A stretch of 64,000 nucleotides of DNA from Rhizobium binae (GTDB lineage: Bacteria > Pseudomonadota > Alphaproteobacteria > Rhizobiales > Rhizobiaceae): the NCBI RefSeq assembly GCF_017357225.1, contig NZ_CP071606.1, positions 186,001-250,000 of the forward strand, written 5' to 3'. This document shows positions 44,095 to 53,532 of this stretch, one piece after another. Each line of letters begins with the position of its first letter. The first letter of the stretch is position 1. A program made the position numbers and the translations under genes. The notes beneath the pieces were generated by a model, which saw nothing but the letters and a program-made list of their open reading frames with translations, was not told where the DNA came from and made no database searches.

Positions 44095-45138
44095 ATGAAC
44101 GACTTCAAAATGACCCGCCGCCATTTCGGCCTTCTCGCTGCCGGCGTTGCCGCGGCCTCCGCAATGCCCTTCGCTGCCCGCGCGGCTGCAGGCGAAACCG
44201 CCATCGCCGCGACCTTTCCGGGCAACTGGGAAGACGGCTATCGCAGCGTTCTCAGCCCACTCGTCAAGGAAGCCGGTTACGGCCTGACCATCGCCCCCTC
44301 GATGGCGCAGGACCAGCTCGCCAAGGTCATGGCAAGCCCCGGCAACCCGCCTTACGACACGCTGCTGATGTCGCCCGGCCAGATGGCCGTCGCCATCGAG
44401 AACGACATCATCCAGAAGATCGACCCGAGCCGCCTGAAGAACTGGGGTATGCTCGATCCGGCCTTCCAGGGTGAATACGGCCCGACGGTGACCATCGAGG
44501 TCAACGGCATCGCCTACAATCCCGATCTCGTGCCGCGCCCGAAGGGCTATCGCGACCTGTTCGAAAACAAGGCCTATAGCGGTCTGGTTTCGTGGACCGG
44601 CTTCGGCTCGAACACCGCCGTCATGGCCTATACGGAAATGGCGAAGATCTTCGGCTCGGGTCCGAACGACATGGATGCGGTCTTCAAGCTGTTCAAGGAT
44701 CATCCTGAGCATCTGAAGGGCGTCGTCGACAGCACTAACCACCAGATGACGCTGTTCCAGCAGGGCGAGATCGCCGTCTTCATGTGCTCGACCGGCAACG
44801 TCGCCCGCCTGAAGTCGATGGGCCTCAAGGCGCAATATGTCGCCCCGGAAACCGGCGCGCCGGCAGCGCCTGTCAACATCCACCTGACCAAGGGCGCGAA
44901 GAACCTCGACGCGGCCTATGCCTATATGGACGCCGCCATCTCCAAGGCCGCGCAGGACAAGCTCAAGCTGCCGCCGACCGAGATGTTCCCGACTAACAAG
45001 GACGTGGCGCTGACGCCCGAGATCGAAGCCTATGTGACGCGCGAGCAGCTCGGCAACATGGTCTATCCGGACTGGGTCGCCATCAACAAGAACCGCGCGG
45101 ACTGGATCCGCCAGTTCGACGCGCTCGTCGCAGGATGA
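44095..45138 (+). CDS. ABC substrate-binding protein (PotD-like), probable Tat export
   Basis: 347 residues. N-terminus MNDFKMTRRHFGLLAAGVAA with twin Arg followed by HFG and a hydrophobic stretch is Tat-like; cleavage near AARAAA. The mature part (ETAIAATFPGNWEDGYRSVL) fits family 1/PotD binding proteins. Tat export hints at folding, or ligand pre-loading, before export (inference). Confidence 0.85.
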   Translation: MNDFKMTRRHFGLLAAGVAAASAMPFAARAAAGETAIAATFPGNWEDGYRSVLSPLVKEAGYGLTIAPSMAQDQLAKVMASPGNPPYDTLLMSPGQMAVAIENDIIQKIDPSRLKNWGMLDPAFQGEYGPTVTIEVNGIAYNPDLVPRPKGYRDLFENKAYSGLVSWTGFGSNTAVMAYTEMAKIFGSGPNDMDAVFKLFKDHPEHLKGVVDSTNHQMTLFQQGEIAVFMCSTGNVARLKSMGLKAQYVAPETGAPAAPVNIHLTKGAKNLDAAYAYMDAAISKAAQDKLKLPPTEMFPTNKDVALTPEIEAYVTREQLGNMVYPDWVAINKNRADWIRQFDALVAG

Positions 45139-45148
45139 GGAGAGCACG

Positions 45149-45976
45149 ATGAAGGCGGGCGGTTTTCCATACGTTATCCCGATGCTGTTGCTGTCGGTGG
45201 CGTTCTTTGCGACGCCGCTCGCCGTTCTCGTCGGTTTCAGCTTCACAGGCCCTGAAGGGGCAACGCTGGCCAATTATGCCAGGTTCTTCGGGGACGCGTT
45301 CAATTTTCGCGTCCTCATCAATACCGCACGGCTGGGGCTGGAGACGGTTGCCGCCACGGCGCTGCTCGGCGTGCCGATCGCCCTTCTCTACTGGCACAGC
45401 GGCAAGACGGCGCGGCAGGTGATCATCTTCCTGACGCTCATCCCAATGCTGACCAGCAATGTGGTGCGCACCTTCGCCTGGATCGTCATCCTCGGGCGCC
45501 AGGGGCCGATCAGTGAGGCGCTTATGGGGCTCGGCCTGACCGGCAGCCCGATCAGCCTGATGTTCACAGAACTAGGCCTCGTCATGGCCATGTGCCAGAT
45601 CGACCTGCCGCTGATCATCCTGCCGCTCGTCGCCATCCTGTCCCGCACGCCGGTTCAATACACCGAAGCGGCGCAGGTCTCCGGTGCCGGCCCGTGGCGC
45701 ATCTTCGTGACCGTGCTCATCCCGCTGATGCTGCCCGGCCTTTTGGCCGGCTGGATCCTGGTCTTCGCCAGCACCAGCAGTTCCTTCGTCACGCAGGCCG
45801 TTATCGGCGGCGCGCGCAACGTCTATGTTCCGCAGCTCATCTATCGCGAAGTCGGCACGCTGTTCGACTGGCCGCTGGCATCGGCGATCGCCGTCGTCCT
45901 GCTTCTCTCCACCGGCTGCCTGCTCGTCGCAATGACCATGATTTCCCGTCACAGGAGACTTGTCGGCCATGGCTGA
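45149..45976 (+). CDS. ABC transporter permease (PotB-like)
   Basis: 275 residues, six TM segments. EAA loop EAAQVSGAGPWRIFVTVLIP. Starts 10 bp after the binding-protein stop and overlaps the next permease start by 8 bp. Confidence 0.88.
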   Translation: MKAGGFPYVIPMLLLSVAFFATPLAVLVGFSFTGPEGATLANYARFFGDAFNFRVLINTARLGLETVAATALLGVPIALLYWHSGKTARQVIIFLTLIPMLTSNVVRTFAWIVILGRQGPISEALMGLGLTGSPISLMFTELGLVMAMCQIDLPLIILPLVAILSRTPVQYTEAAQVSGAGPWRIFVTVLIPLMLPGLLAGWILVFASTSSSFVTQAVIGGARNVYVPQLIYREVGTLFDWPLASAIAVVLLLSTGCLLVAMTMISRHRRLVGHG

Positions 45977-46787
45977 TAGACGCGAAAACCCCATCCCCGG
46001 TCTGCTCTACAAGCTCTTCGTCTTCGGTTTCGGCACCTTCGCCGTGATCTATCTCGTGGCGCCGATCGTCATTGCGTTGACCATGTCCTTCACCTCGGAC
46101 CAGACTCTGAAATATCCGCCCGAGGGCTTCTCGCTTCGCTGGTACGAGGCGCTGCTGGATCCCGTTCGCTCCGCGACGGAACATGCCGCCGCCTTCAACT
46201 CGCTGAAGATCGCAGGCCTCGCGGTTCTCGGCTCGCTGCTCTTCGCCGTGCCCGCCACCATCGGCATGAGCCGGATGCGCAAGGGCACGGTCGGCGCGAT
46301 CGAACCTCTGCTTTTGTCTCCACTCGTCCTGCCCAGCCTCGTCTACGGTCTGGCGGCGCTGATCGTCGCCAATTTCATCGGCTTCCAGCCGTCGCTCTGG
46401 CTCACAGTCGCCGGCCATGTCGTCGTCTTTGGGCCGCTGATGTATCGCGCAGCCTCGGTCGTCGCGCAAGGACTCAATCCCTCGCTCGCCGAGGCATCGA
46501 CCGTCATGGGCGCATCTTGGTTCACCACGCTGCGCCGGGTGACGTTGCCGCTCTTGATGCCGGGCATTCTTGCCGGCGCGTTCCTGGTCTTCATCCAGTC
46601 GCTGGACAATGTCTCGATCTCGCTCTTCCTCGCCGATGCCGAGACCACGGTTCTGCCGCTGCGCACGTTCGCGCTGATCGAAGAATCGCTCGACGTTCGC
46701 GTCGCCGCGATCTCGGGCATCCTTATCGGCCTCACCCTCATCGTCATGCTCGTCGCAAGGCGCGTTCTCGCGCCGCGTCAGGCCTGA
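45969..46787 (+). CDS. ABC transporter permease (PotC-like)
   Basis: 272 residues from MADRRENPIPGLLYK. Six TM segments; EAA loop EASTVMGASWFTTLRRVTLP. The start at 45969 overlaps the PotB-like stop, the normal coupling. A start 9 bp earlier (MSA) is possible. Confidence 0.88.
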   Translation: MADRRENPIPGLLYKLFVFGFGTFAVIYLVAPIVIALTMSFTSDQTLKYPPEGFSLRWYEALLDPVRSATEHAAAFNSLKIAGLAVLGSLLFAVPATIGMSRMRKGTVGAIEPLLLSPLVLPSLVYGLAALIVANFIGFQPSLWLTVAGHVVVFGPLMYRAASVVAQGLNPSLAEASTVMGASWFTTLRRVTLPLLMPGILAGAFLVFIQSLDNVSISLFLADAETTVLPLRTFALIEESLDVRVAAISGILIGLTLIVMLVARRVLAPRQA

Positions 46788-46821
46788 TCAAACTCCAATA
46801 ATAATCTGGAAGGAAACACCC

Positions 46822-48246
46822 ATTACCCCTAGCGCAACCAAGTCAGGATCCTACCGCGTCGGATCGCTGCTCGCCGACTTTCAACCGGATTTCGATTTCA
46901 ACGCGCCGCTGCCGCTGCCTGTCGAGGAGTTCGAGGATCGCCTGCGCCGCATCCGTCGTCAGGCCGTGGAAGCCGGGCATGATGCGCTGATCGTCCATAC
47001 GGGCAGCGTCGGCTGGTTCCATGCCTCCAACCACTATCTGCGCTACATCTGCGACTGGATGCGCGAGGGCGTTCTGATCATCCCGACAGACAGCAACAAG
47101 CCGCTGACGCTTCTCTCCTTCTTCACCCAGTCGGTTCTTCTGCCGCCGGGCGGCGAGCCGGTGCTGGTCGAGGACATCTGGCAGATCGGTCCGATCGGCC
47201 GCGAATATGCCGACCGTCCCGGCGACAGTGTCGTCAAGACCGCCGAGAAGTGCGCCGAACTCTTGGCCGGCATGGGGCTCGCGAAGGCGCAGATCGGCCG
47301 CATCGGCGACCGGACGTCGCTGACCTTCTGGGCGGCACTCGACGAATTCATGCCGAAGACCAAGTTCGTCGCCGACAATGCCATTCTCGACCGGACGCAG
47401 AAGGTCCGCTCGCCGCGCGAGATCGGAATGTTCCGCGCCGCCGCCCAGCTCATCAGCATCGCCACCCAGGCGGCCTATCATGTCGCCAAACCCGGCGTCA
47501 CCGACCATGAAATCTACGCCGCCTTTACCCAGGCGCAACTCTCTTACGGCGGTGAGACTGGCGACGGCTACCAGATCGGCATCAATGAGTTCGGTACCCA
47601 TTGCGGCAAACCCTATGGCCATGTTGTGCGGCCGGGCGACCTGATCAATCTCTATGTCTCAAACGTCACCTATCGCGGCTACACCGCCCAGACCGCCCGC
47701 ATGATCGCGGTCGGCGGGATCACCAAACGGCAGGAAGAGGTGCTCGAAGCCTGCATCGAGGGCGTCAAGCGCGCTGAAAGGCTGATCCGCCCCGGTGCCC
47801 TGATGCGCGACGTCAACAACGCGGCCTTCGAGCCGATGATCGAGCGCGGAATGCTGGCCTCGCCCGAGGCGCGCACCATGCCCTACAACTGGGCGCCGAT
47901 GGACGATGGCAGCGCCCGCCTCATCCCGCGCCAGTATGTGAAGAACATCGACTGGGAGGCGCAGGGCCGCAAACTCATGCACGTCTACCCGGCGACGCAC
48001 GGGCCACATAATCCCAACCTTGGCCACTCGGTCGGCATGGCCGGAGGGCAGAACAGCTTCAACATCTCCTCCCACAATTACGACCGGATGGAGGAAGGCA
48101 TGGTCTTCGTGCTCCATACGCAATGGCTGGAGCCGCTTTCGGCCGGCTGCAATGTCGGCGACATGTATGTCGTCACCAGGGATGGGTTCGAGAACCTCTC
48201 CCGCCATACTCCGCTTGAAACCCACCGCATCGCGGCCGAGGCCTGA
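46822..48246 (+). CDS. M24-family peptidase (Xaa-Pro aminopeptidase / creatinase type), start codon ATT
   Basis: About 474 residues if read from 46822. N-terminal creatinase-like domain (FEDRLRRIRRQAVEAGHDAL), then a pita-bread M24 domain. The usual five metal ligands are not all clear: GTHCGKPYGHVV and LGHSVGMAGG hold His, and MVFVLHTQWL replaces the last Glu region, so it may be a non-peptidase relative. Conserved N-terminal sequence continues upstream to ATTACCCCTAGC, with AGGA 7 bp before the ATT but no ATG/GTG/TTG; the first ordinary start is GTG 46966, which would cut into the domain. Confidence 0.75.
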   Translation: MTPSATKSGSYRVGSLLADFQPDFDFNAPLPLPVEEFEDRLRRIRRQAVEAGHDALIVHTGSVGWFHASNHYLRYICDWMREGVLIIPTDSNKPLTLLSFFTQSVLLPPGGEPVLVEDIWQIGPIGREYADRPGDSVVKTAEKCAELLAGMGLAKAQIGRIGDRTSLTFWAALDEFMPKTKFVADNAILDRTQKVRSPREIGMFRAAAQLISIATQAAYHVAKPGVTDHEIYAAFTQAQLSYGGETGDGYQIGINEFGTHCGKPYGHVVRPGDLINLYVSNVTYRGYTAQTARMIAVGGITKRQEEVLEACIEGVKRAERLIRPGALMRDVNNAAFEPMIERGMLASPEARTMPYNWAPMDDGSARLIPRQYVKNIDWEAQGRKLMHVYPATHGPHNPNLGHSVGMAGGQNSFNISSHNYDRMEEGMVFVLHTQWLEPLSAGCNVGDMYVVTRDGFENLSRHTPLETHRIAAEA

Positions 48247-48247
48247 T

Positions 48248-48910
48248 ATGTCCGACCATACCCATTTCGACTTCTCCAGCCTCAACGAGCGCGAGCGCTA
48301 CAAGATCCTGATCGGCACTGTGATCCCGCGGCCGATCGCTTTGGTCACGACTGTCAGCAAGGACGGCCAGCCGAACGCCGGCCCGTTCAGCTTCTTCAAC
48401 GTGCTCACGCACGATCCGGCCATCGTCGCCATCGGCGTCGAGAACTATGCCGACATGCGCTTCAAGGACACCGCCCGCAATATCCGCGAGACCGGCGAGT
48501 TCACCGTCCACATCTGCGACAACGCGCTGGTCGAGCAGATGGAAATCTGCGCCATCAAGTTCGGCCCCGAGGTAAACGAGATGGAGGAGGCGGGCCTCGC
48601 GACGGTGCCCGGCGGGATGGTCCGCAGTCCGCGAATCCTGGCAGCCCCGGCAGCGCTCGAATGCCGCCGCCACACAACCCTGCAGGTCGGCCCGGCCCGC
48701 GAGATCATCCTCGGCGAGGTCGTCGGCGTCTTCGTCCGCAGCGATGCGGTCAATGCATCGAACCTGCATATCGACCAGCAGATGATGGACACCGTCGGCC
48801 GTATGGGTGGGCATACCTATGCCCGCACACGCGACCAGTTCGACATCAAGACGCTGACCCCTCAGGAATGGGACGGCCGGAGGGCTGGTGTGAAGACGGC
48901 GGCAGAATAA
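48248..48910 (+). CDS. Flavin reductase-like, FMN-binding split-barrel protein
   Basis: 220 residues; IGTVIPRPIALVTTVSKDGQ, then PNAGPFSFFNVLTHDP, is the flavin-reductase-like signature. Such proteins reduce FMN for a partner oxygenase or act on their own. It starts 2 bp after the M24 gene stop, so probably the last gene of the operon. 48911-49084 contains only a tRNA T-arm-like sequence, not a tRNA gene. Confidence 0.82.
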   Translation: MSDHTHFDFSSLNERERYKILIGTVIPRPIALVTTVSKDGQPNAGPFSFFNVLTHDPAIVAIGVENYADMRFKDTARNIRETGEFTVHICDNALVEQMEICAIKFGPEVNEMEEAGLATVPGGMVRSPRILAAPAALECRRHTTLQVGPAREIILGEVVGVFVRSDAVNASNLHIDQQMMDTVGRMGGHTYARTRDQFDIKTLTPQEWDGRRAGVKTAAE

Positions 48911-49084
48911 GACTACCACGGTTACAGAGACTTAGGCGGCGTGAATAATGAGGAAGGCATGGGTTGATGGTTCAAATCCCATCAAGAGCAAGGATCAAAC
49001 AAGTTTAACTTCGCTCCGAAGAGTTTGTCCCGCAGCTGTCCCTCGACCCAAGCTTGGCGATCTAATGGCGCTTACTTTTCGGGA

Positions 49085-50452
49085 TCAGTCGCCATCTGAG
49101 ATCAAGTTCCAGAATGCGTTGTCGCTGGTCAGGTTTTCAATATAGGCCAGATGGCGAAGCTGCAGGAAAGAGGCACCGGACCCATTCCGGTTTCCCCAGT
49201 GCAGGCAGTCGATAAATTTGACTTCACGTTCATGAACGCTCATCGGCGCTTCGAGCGATCCCTTCGCATGCAAGCGAGACTTGTTCAAAATCCGCCCGTC
49301 GCGCATCGTCACCGTGACGACATGCGGGAGGCGCTCCACGCCTTTTTCCTCATCGGCCGAATAAGACTGCATTTCGATGCGCGGCATAAATTCCCGGATT
49401 TCCGGCCGTTCGATCTCCTGCCGCGTAAAATCCGAAAGGCTAAGAGACCCCTTGAGGAAGGCTGTCGCCAGGCAATATTGCATCGAGAAGCGGGCTTGCA
49501 TCTCGTCAGCGGGGTTGGGATAAGCGAGGTTGCGGGCAGCGGATATGCCGACTTTCGTCTCGATCCCGGCAATGTCGCCCGTCAAAAGCCCATGCTCCTG
49601 CTTCAGATCCAGAAGCGCGTCGATCGCGCGATGGGTCGAAGCGCAGCAGGGATGGCGCTTGGTCACCACGCCCCGGCTTTCGATGATATGCTGCTCCTCG
49701 AAGGTCAGGCCGTCCCAGCCCTTGGCTTCGTCGCCCCCGAAAAGATCGAGGAAGCCTTGCGGCCGTTCGAGGATATCCAGCCGCCCGCTGATACCCGCCA
49801 GCGCCATGCGCGCCGCGTCCACGGCATTGCGCGCGGCAATGCCGGCGTGAAGCGGTTTGGCTGTCGTGCCGAATTGCCCTTTCGGGCCGCAGGCGAAGCT
49901 CGTCGCGAGGCTCATCGCCGCGGCGAGGCTCTTTTCGTCGGCGCCGAGAAGCTGTGCCACGCCAGCCGCTGCCCCTATGCTGCCGACCGTCGCCGTTGCG
50001 TGCCAGCCCCTGTTGTAGTGAGAAGGATTGACGCCGAAGCCGACCGCCGCCTGCGCTTCCAGCCCGGCCAGATAGGCCTCGAGAAACCGTCTTCCGCTTT
50101 TGGCCCTGCCGCTTGTCAGAACCGCCAGCAGCGCCGGCACCAGCACCGCGGAAGCATGCGCCCGCGCCGGATGGAAATTGTCGTCGAAATCGAGTGCATG
50201 GGCCGCGGTTGCGTTGATGAGTGCGGCGAGCGAGGGCGAGGCGGAGCCGCCGGTGACGAGCCGCGCTTCGCCGCTTCCGGCGATTTCCCCGTTGAAGGCG
50301 CGGGCGAGCGCGGCAACGCTTTCATCGCCCCTGCCTGCAATCATGCAGCCGATGGTGTCCACCACGGCATCTCTTGCCCGGTCCATGGCGAGCCTCGAAA
50401 ACGTCGTTCGGGACAGGATCTGTTCCGCGATCTTCCGGAGAATGGTGGCCAT
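49085..50452 (-). CDS. MmgE/PrpD family protein
   Basis: 455 residues. DTIGCMIAGRG near residue 35, ATAAHALDFDDNFHPARAHA near 85 and GPKGQFGTTAKPLHAGIAAR in the middle are typical of the MmgE/PrpD fold (2-methylcitrate dehydratase, cis-aconitate decarboxylase and iminodisuccinate epimerase are known members). The start at 50452 begins the conserved part; a longer upstream reading overlaps the LysR gene. Divergent from that regulator with a 108-bp spacer. Substrate unknown. Confidence 0.87.
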   Translation of the reverse strand: MATILRKIAEQILSRTTFSRLAMDRARDAVVDTIGCMIAGRGDESVAALARAFNGEIAGSGEARLVTGGSASPSLAALINATAAHALDFDDNFHPARAHASAVLVPALLAVLTSGRAKSGRRFLEAYLAGLEAQAAVGFGVNPSHYNRGWHATATVGSIGAAAGVAQLLGADEKSLAAAMSLATSFACGPKGQFGTTAKPLHAGIAARNAVDAARMALAGISGRLDILERPQGFLDLFGGDEAKGWDGLTFEEQHIIESRGVVTKRHPCCASTHRAIDALLDLKQEHGLLTGDIAGIETKVGISAARNLAYPNPADEMQARFSMQYCLATAFLKGSLSLSDFTRQEIERPEIREFMPRIEMQSYSADEEKGVERLPHVVTVTMRDGRILNKSRLHAKGSLEAPMSVHEREVKFIDCLHWGNRNGSGASFLQLRHLAYIENLTSDNAFWNLISDGD

Positions 50453-50560
50453 TGACGAAAGTCTTTCCGTGCGTTTGGTTCTCCGCGGAAAATGTTCAAC
50501 TTTCCTCAGCTCCGCAATCTTATGCGGTTTGCGGGTAGGGCTATCGGTATTGGAGATAGA

Positions 50561-51466
50561 ATGGCGCGAGACACGAGTGCGGCGATCAGCCTGAAGCATA
50601 TCGAGGCCTATGACGCCATCGCCGCGACGGGCTCGACGATCGCCGCTTCGGTCGAGCTGGGGATCTCGCAATCGAACGCCAGCCGCCTGTCGCAGCAACT
50701 CGAAGACTATCTCGGCGTCCGGTTGTTCGAACGGGAAAAGAACCGGCTTCAACCGACCCGCGAGGGGCTGCAGCTCGGCCCGGAAATCCGGGCCATTTCC
50801 GATCGGCTGCGCGCCTTGAAAACCGCGGCCATGGAGCTCGAGAGCGGCCGGTCGCGCGAGATCATGCTGCGGCTCGCCTTTCCCGCCAGCCTTTCTTCGA
50901 CGCGCATTCCGAAGCTGGTGAAGAATTTTCTCGCAACGAATGGCCCGATGCGCGTCGAAGTCGCATCCGGCAGTTATCTTGCAATAGAGCGGATGGTGGC
51001 CGACGGCGAGGCCGATCTCGGTTTCGCGCGTCTGCCGCTGATGAGCCCGGGATTGAAACAGGAGAAGATCCTGTCATCGCGGATCGTTTGCGTGCTGCAC
51101 AACGATCACCCCAAGGCCGGCAGCAGCCTGCTGTCGGTCGGCGAACTGAAGGGGCAGGATCTGATCATGCTGAATAGGGAGCGGCCGGTTCGCCATGAGC
51201 TGGAGGCATTGTTCTACAAGGCCGGCATCCGTCAGCGCCCCCTGCTCGAAGCACATTCGGTGGCGAGCGCCTGTGCGCTGGCCGCACAGGGGCTCGGCAT
51301 TGCGCTGGTCGGCGAGATCATCGCCCGCGAATATGCGGCGCTGCCGCTGCAGTTCATTCCGCTCGAACCGGAACTGCCGGTTGCCTACGCGCTGATCAGC
51401 GGAGAGAAATTTCCGATGCCGAAGGCCGCCAGCCTCTTCCTTCAAAGCATTTCGGACTGGGCATGA
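50561..51466 (+). CDS. LysR-family transcriptional regulator
   Basis: 301 residues from MARDTSAAISLKHIEAYDAI (50561, TTGGAGATA before it; an in-frame ATG at 50492 is less likely). Helix-turn-helix TIAASVELGISQSNASRLSQ, then a LysR effector domain. Transcribed away from the PrpD gene and 37 bp before a second LysR gene. Confidence 0.87.
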   Translation: MARDTSAAISLKHIEAYDAIAATGSTIAASVELGISQSNASRLSQQLEDYLGVRLFEREKNRLQPTREGLQLGPEIRAISDRLRALKTAAMELESGRSREIMLRLAFPASLSSTRIPKLVKNFLATNGPMRVEVASGSYLAIERMVADGEADLGFARLPLMSPGLKQEKILSSRIVCVLHNDHPKAGSSLLSVGELKGQDLIMLNRERPVRHELEALFYKAGIRQRPLLEAHSVASACALAAQGLGIALVGEIIAREYAALPLQFIPLEPELPVAYALISGEKFPMPKAASLFLQSISDWA

Positions 51467-51503
51467 CGACGGTGCTCAAGCCGTTCCGGGGGATCGCAAG
51501 CGC

Positions 51504-52409
51504 ATGAATATCAAGCAACTGGAAGTCCTGCGTACACTTCTGGCGACAGGGTCGACAATTGCCACGGCAAAAACAATGGGGCTCAGCCAGTCCGGCGTCA
51601 GCCGCCTGCTTCAGCAGCTCGAGACAGATCTTTTGATGTCGCTTTTCGTACGCGACAAAGGCCGTCTCGTCCCGACCCCCGAGGCCTTGCTCCTTGCCCG
51701 CGATGCCGAGAACATACTGCTGGCAGTCGATCGGATGTCGGGCCACGCGGAGGATCTGAGAAGCGGTGCCGCCGGCCCGGAGATTGTTCGCGTTGGCCTT
51801 CCGAGCAGCATGTGGGAGCATTTCGCGCCGGCAATGCTGGTCGACTACATCAGGGATTTCCCCGGTGTGCGGATTGAAACCTTTTTCGAGACGACGACCG
51901 CGATCAACAAGCTCGTCGAGCAGAGAGTGATCGATTTCGGCTTTTTGCGCATGGAGGGCGAGAGTGGTCCGGGCATCGAGGTCGAGCGGGTCGCGACCGG
52001 CGAAAGCGTCTGCGTCGTTCCAAAGGATCATCCTCTTGCGAAGCTGGAGGAAATCACGGTCAGGAATTTGCGCGACGTGCCTCTCATACTGATAGGCCGC
52101 CAACGGCCGAACCGCATGGCACTCGACCAGACCTTCCGGCGGGCCGGCGTCAAACAGATCGTCAAGATCGAAACGCATACCAACAGTTCGGCCTGTTCCT
52201 ATGTCGCGCATGGTCTCGGGGTCACGATCATCAGCAGCTTCTATGCGAATCTCTATCGCCACCTGCCGGTGGTTCACCGTCCTTTCGTGCCACGCGCCAC
52301 CCAGGAGTTCGGATTGGCGAGGGCGGTTGCCACACCGCTCTCGATTGCCGCCCACGCTCTGAGTGACGCCTTGAAGCGACAGATCCAGATGTCACAAAAA
52401 GACATTTGA
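51504..52409 (+). CDS. LysR-family transcriptional regulator, tandem paralogue
   Basis: 301 residues, same length and layout as the preceding LysR protein. Helix-turn-helix TIATAKTMGLSQSGVSRLLQ, effector domain from about residue 90. Together with its neighbour it lies between PrpD and the dipeptide-type transporter, so the pair may split control of the two sides. Confidence 0.87.
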   Translation: MNIKQLEVLRTLLATGSTIATAKTMGLSQSGVSRLLQQLETDLLMSLFVRDKGRLVPTPEALLLARDAENILLAVDRMSGHAEDLRSGAAGPEIVRVGLPSSMWEHFAPAMLVDYIRDFPGVRIETFFETTTAINKLVEQRVIDFGFLRMEGESGPGIEVERVATGESVCVVPKDHPLAKLEEITVRNLRDVPLILIGRQRPNRMALDQTFRRAGVKQIVKIETHTNSSACSYVAHGLGVTIISSFYANLYRHLPVVHRPFVPRATQEFGLARAVATPLSIAAHALSDALKRQIQMSQKDI

Positions 52410-52441
52410 ATTCAAATTTTTAGCCTGAATTTTGACTCGAA

Positions 52442-52460
52442 CGCAACCGCCTGGGTTGCG
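52442..52460. promoter_or_regulatory. Inverted repeat upstream of the dipeptide-type operon
   Basis: CGCAACC (52442-52448) and GGTTGCG (52454-52460) with 5-bp spacer, 127 bp before the permease start, in the 178-bp gap after the second LysR gene. Candidate LysR recognition site; an imperfect TTCCGCATA / TATGACGAA pair follows at about 52466-52487. Confidence 0.4.
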
Positions 52461-52587
52461 ACCGCATTCCGCATAGACTTATGACGAAATCGCATAATAT
52501 TGCGGATATTTCTTCATTCGATCATAGTCTATGGCAACGAAACCGATGGCGCCGGGCACTCTCCGTCGCCCATCGCGGGGAACAAAA

Positions 52588-53532
52588 ATGCTGAAATTCA
52601 TTCTGAACCGCCTGCTGATGGCATTGCCGACGATCGTCCTCGTTTCGGTGACCGTCTTCACGCTGATCCGCTTCATACCCGGCGATCCGGCCGCACTGAT
52701 GCTGGGTGATATGGCTGAGCCGGCGCAGATCGCGGCGATGCGCACGGAACTCGGCCTCGACAAATCGCTGCCGCAACAGTTCCTGATCTGGACCGCCAAT
52801 GTCGTGCAGGGTGACTTCGGCCGCTCGATCGTCAATGACGAGGCGGTGCTGCCGCTCGTCGCATCGCGTTTTCTGCTCAGCGCCGAAATTGTCCTCGTCG
52901 CCGTCCTTCTGGCGAGCCTCATCGCCGTGCCGGCCGGTGTCATCGCCGCCTGGCGGCAAAACAGCCTGACGGATCTGGCGCTGGTCGGCACGGCCACGAT
53001 CCTGCTGTCGGTCCCGACATTCTGGCTCGGGCTGCTTTTGCTGCTTTTTTTCGGCTTGAAACTCGGCTGGTTACCGGTGCTCGGCTATGTCTCGATCGGC
53101 AGCAACGTTGCCGGCGGCCTGGTCTACCTCGTGCTGCCGATCATGACCCTGGTCATTCATGAGATGGGTGTGTTGATCCGCATGGCGCGCGCCTCGACGC
53201 TGGAAGTGCTGCGTCTCGACTATATCACCCATGCCCGGGCCAAGGGGCTTTCCGAAAGCGCCGTCCTCTGGCGGCACGCCTTCAAGAACGCCTTCGGCCC
53301 GACCTGGACCGTCATCGGCCTGATCCTCGGCAATCTGCTCGGTGGCATTGCCGTCATCGAGACGGTCTTCACCATTCCGGGGCTCGGGCGACTGATGGTC
53401 GACAGTATTTTTGCCCGCGATTACCCCGTGATCCAAGGATGTCTGCTGCTCGTCTCGCTTTCCTATGTGCTGGTCAATTTGGTCGTCGACCTGCTCTATC
53501 CCTTGTTCGATCCGCGGGTGGTCGCCGAATGA
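52588..53532 (+). CDS. Dipeptide/oligopeptide-type ABC permease (DppB-like)
   Basis: 314 residues from MLKFILNRLLMALPTIVLVS; the FIPGDPAALMLG segment and the EAA loop ITHARAKGLSESAVLWRHAF are DppB hallmarks. The start at 52588 has GGGGAACAAAA before it. First gene of the operon permease - permease - fused ATPase - hydrolase - binding protein - amidohydrolase. Confidence 0.9.
   Translation: MLKFILNRLLMALPTIVLVSVTVFTLIRFIPGDPAALMLGDMAEPAQIAAMRTELGLDKSLPQQFLIWTANVVQGDFGRSIVNDEAVLPLVASRFLLSAEIVLVAVLLASLIAVPAGVIAAWRQNSLTDLALVGTATILLSVPTFWLGLLLLLFFGLKLGWLPVLGYVSIGSNVAGGLVYLVLPIMTLVIHEMGVLIRMARASTLEVLRLDYITHARAKGLSESAVLWRHAFKNAFGPTWTVIGLILGNLLGGIAVIETVFTIPGLGRLMVDSIFARDYPVIQGCLLLVSLSYVLVNLVVDLLYPLFDPRVVAE

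Noticed and set aside
43912..45273. 453-codon minus-strand open frame over the binding-protein gene
   Set aside because: Its composition (Arg/Asp/His-rich, no domain) is that of an antisense shadow; the plus-strand PotD-like protein explains the sequence.
48955..48995. tRNA-like sequence GATGGTTCAAATCCCATC
   Set aside because: It resembles a T-arm, but the 5-bp stem does not pair around a 7-base loop and no acceptor, D or anticodon arm is present. It might be a worn attachment-site relic.
49151..50455. 434-codon plus-strand open frame over the PrpD gene
   Set aside because: Antisense shadow; the minus-strand frame carries conserved MmgE/PrpD motifs.
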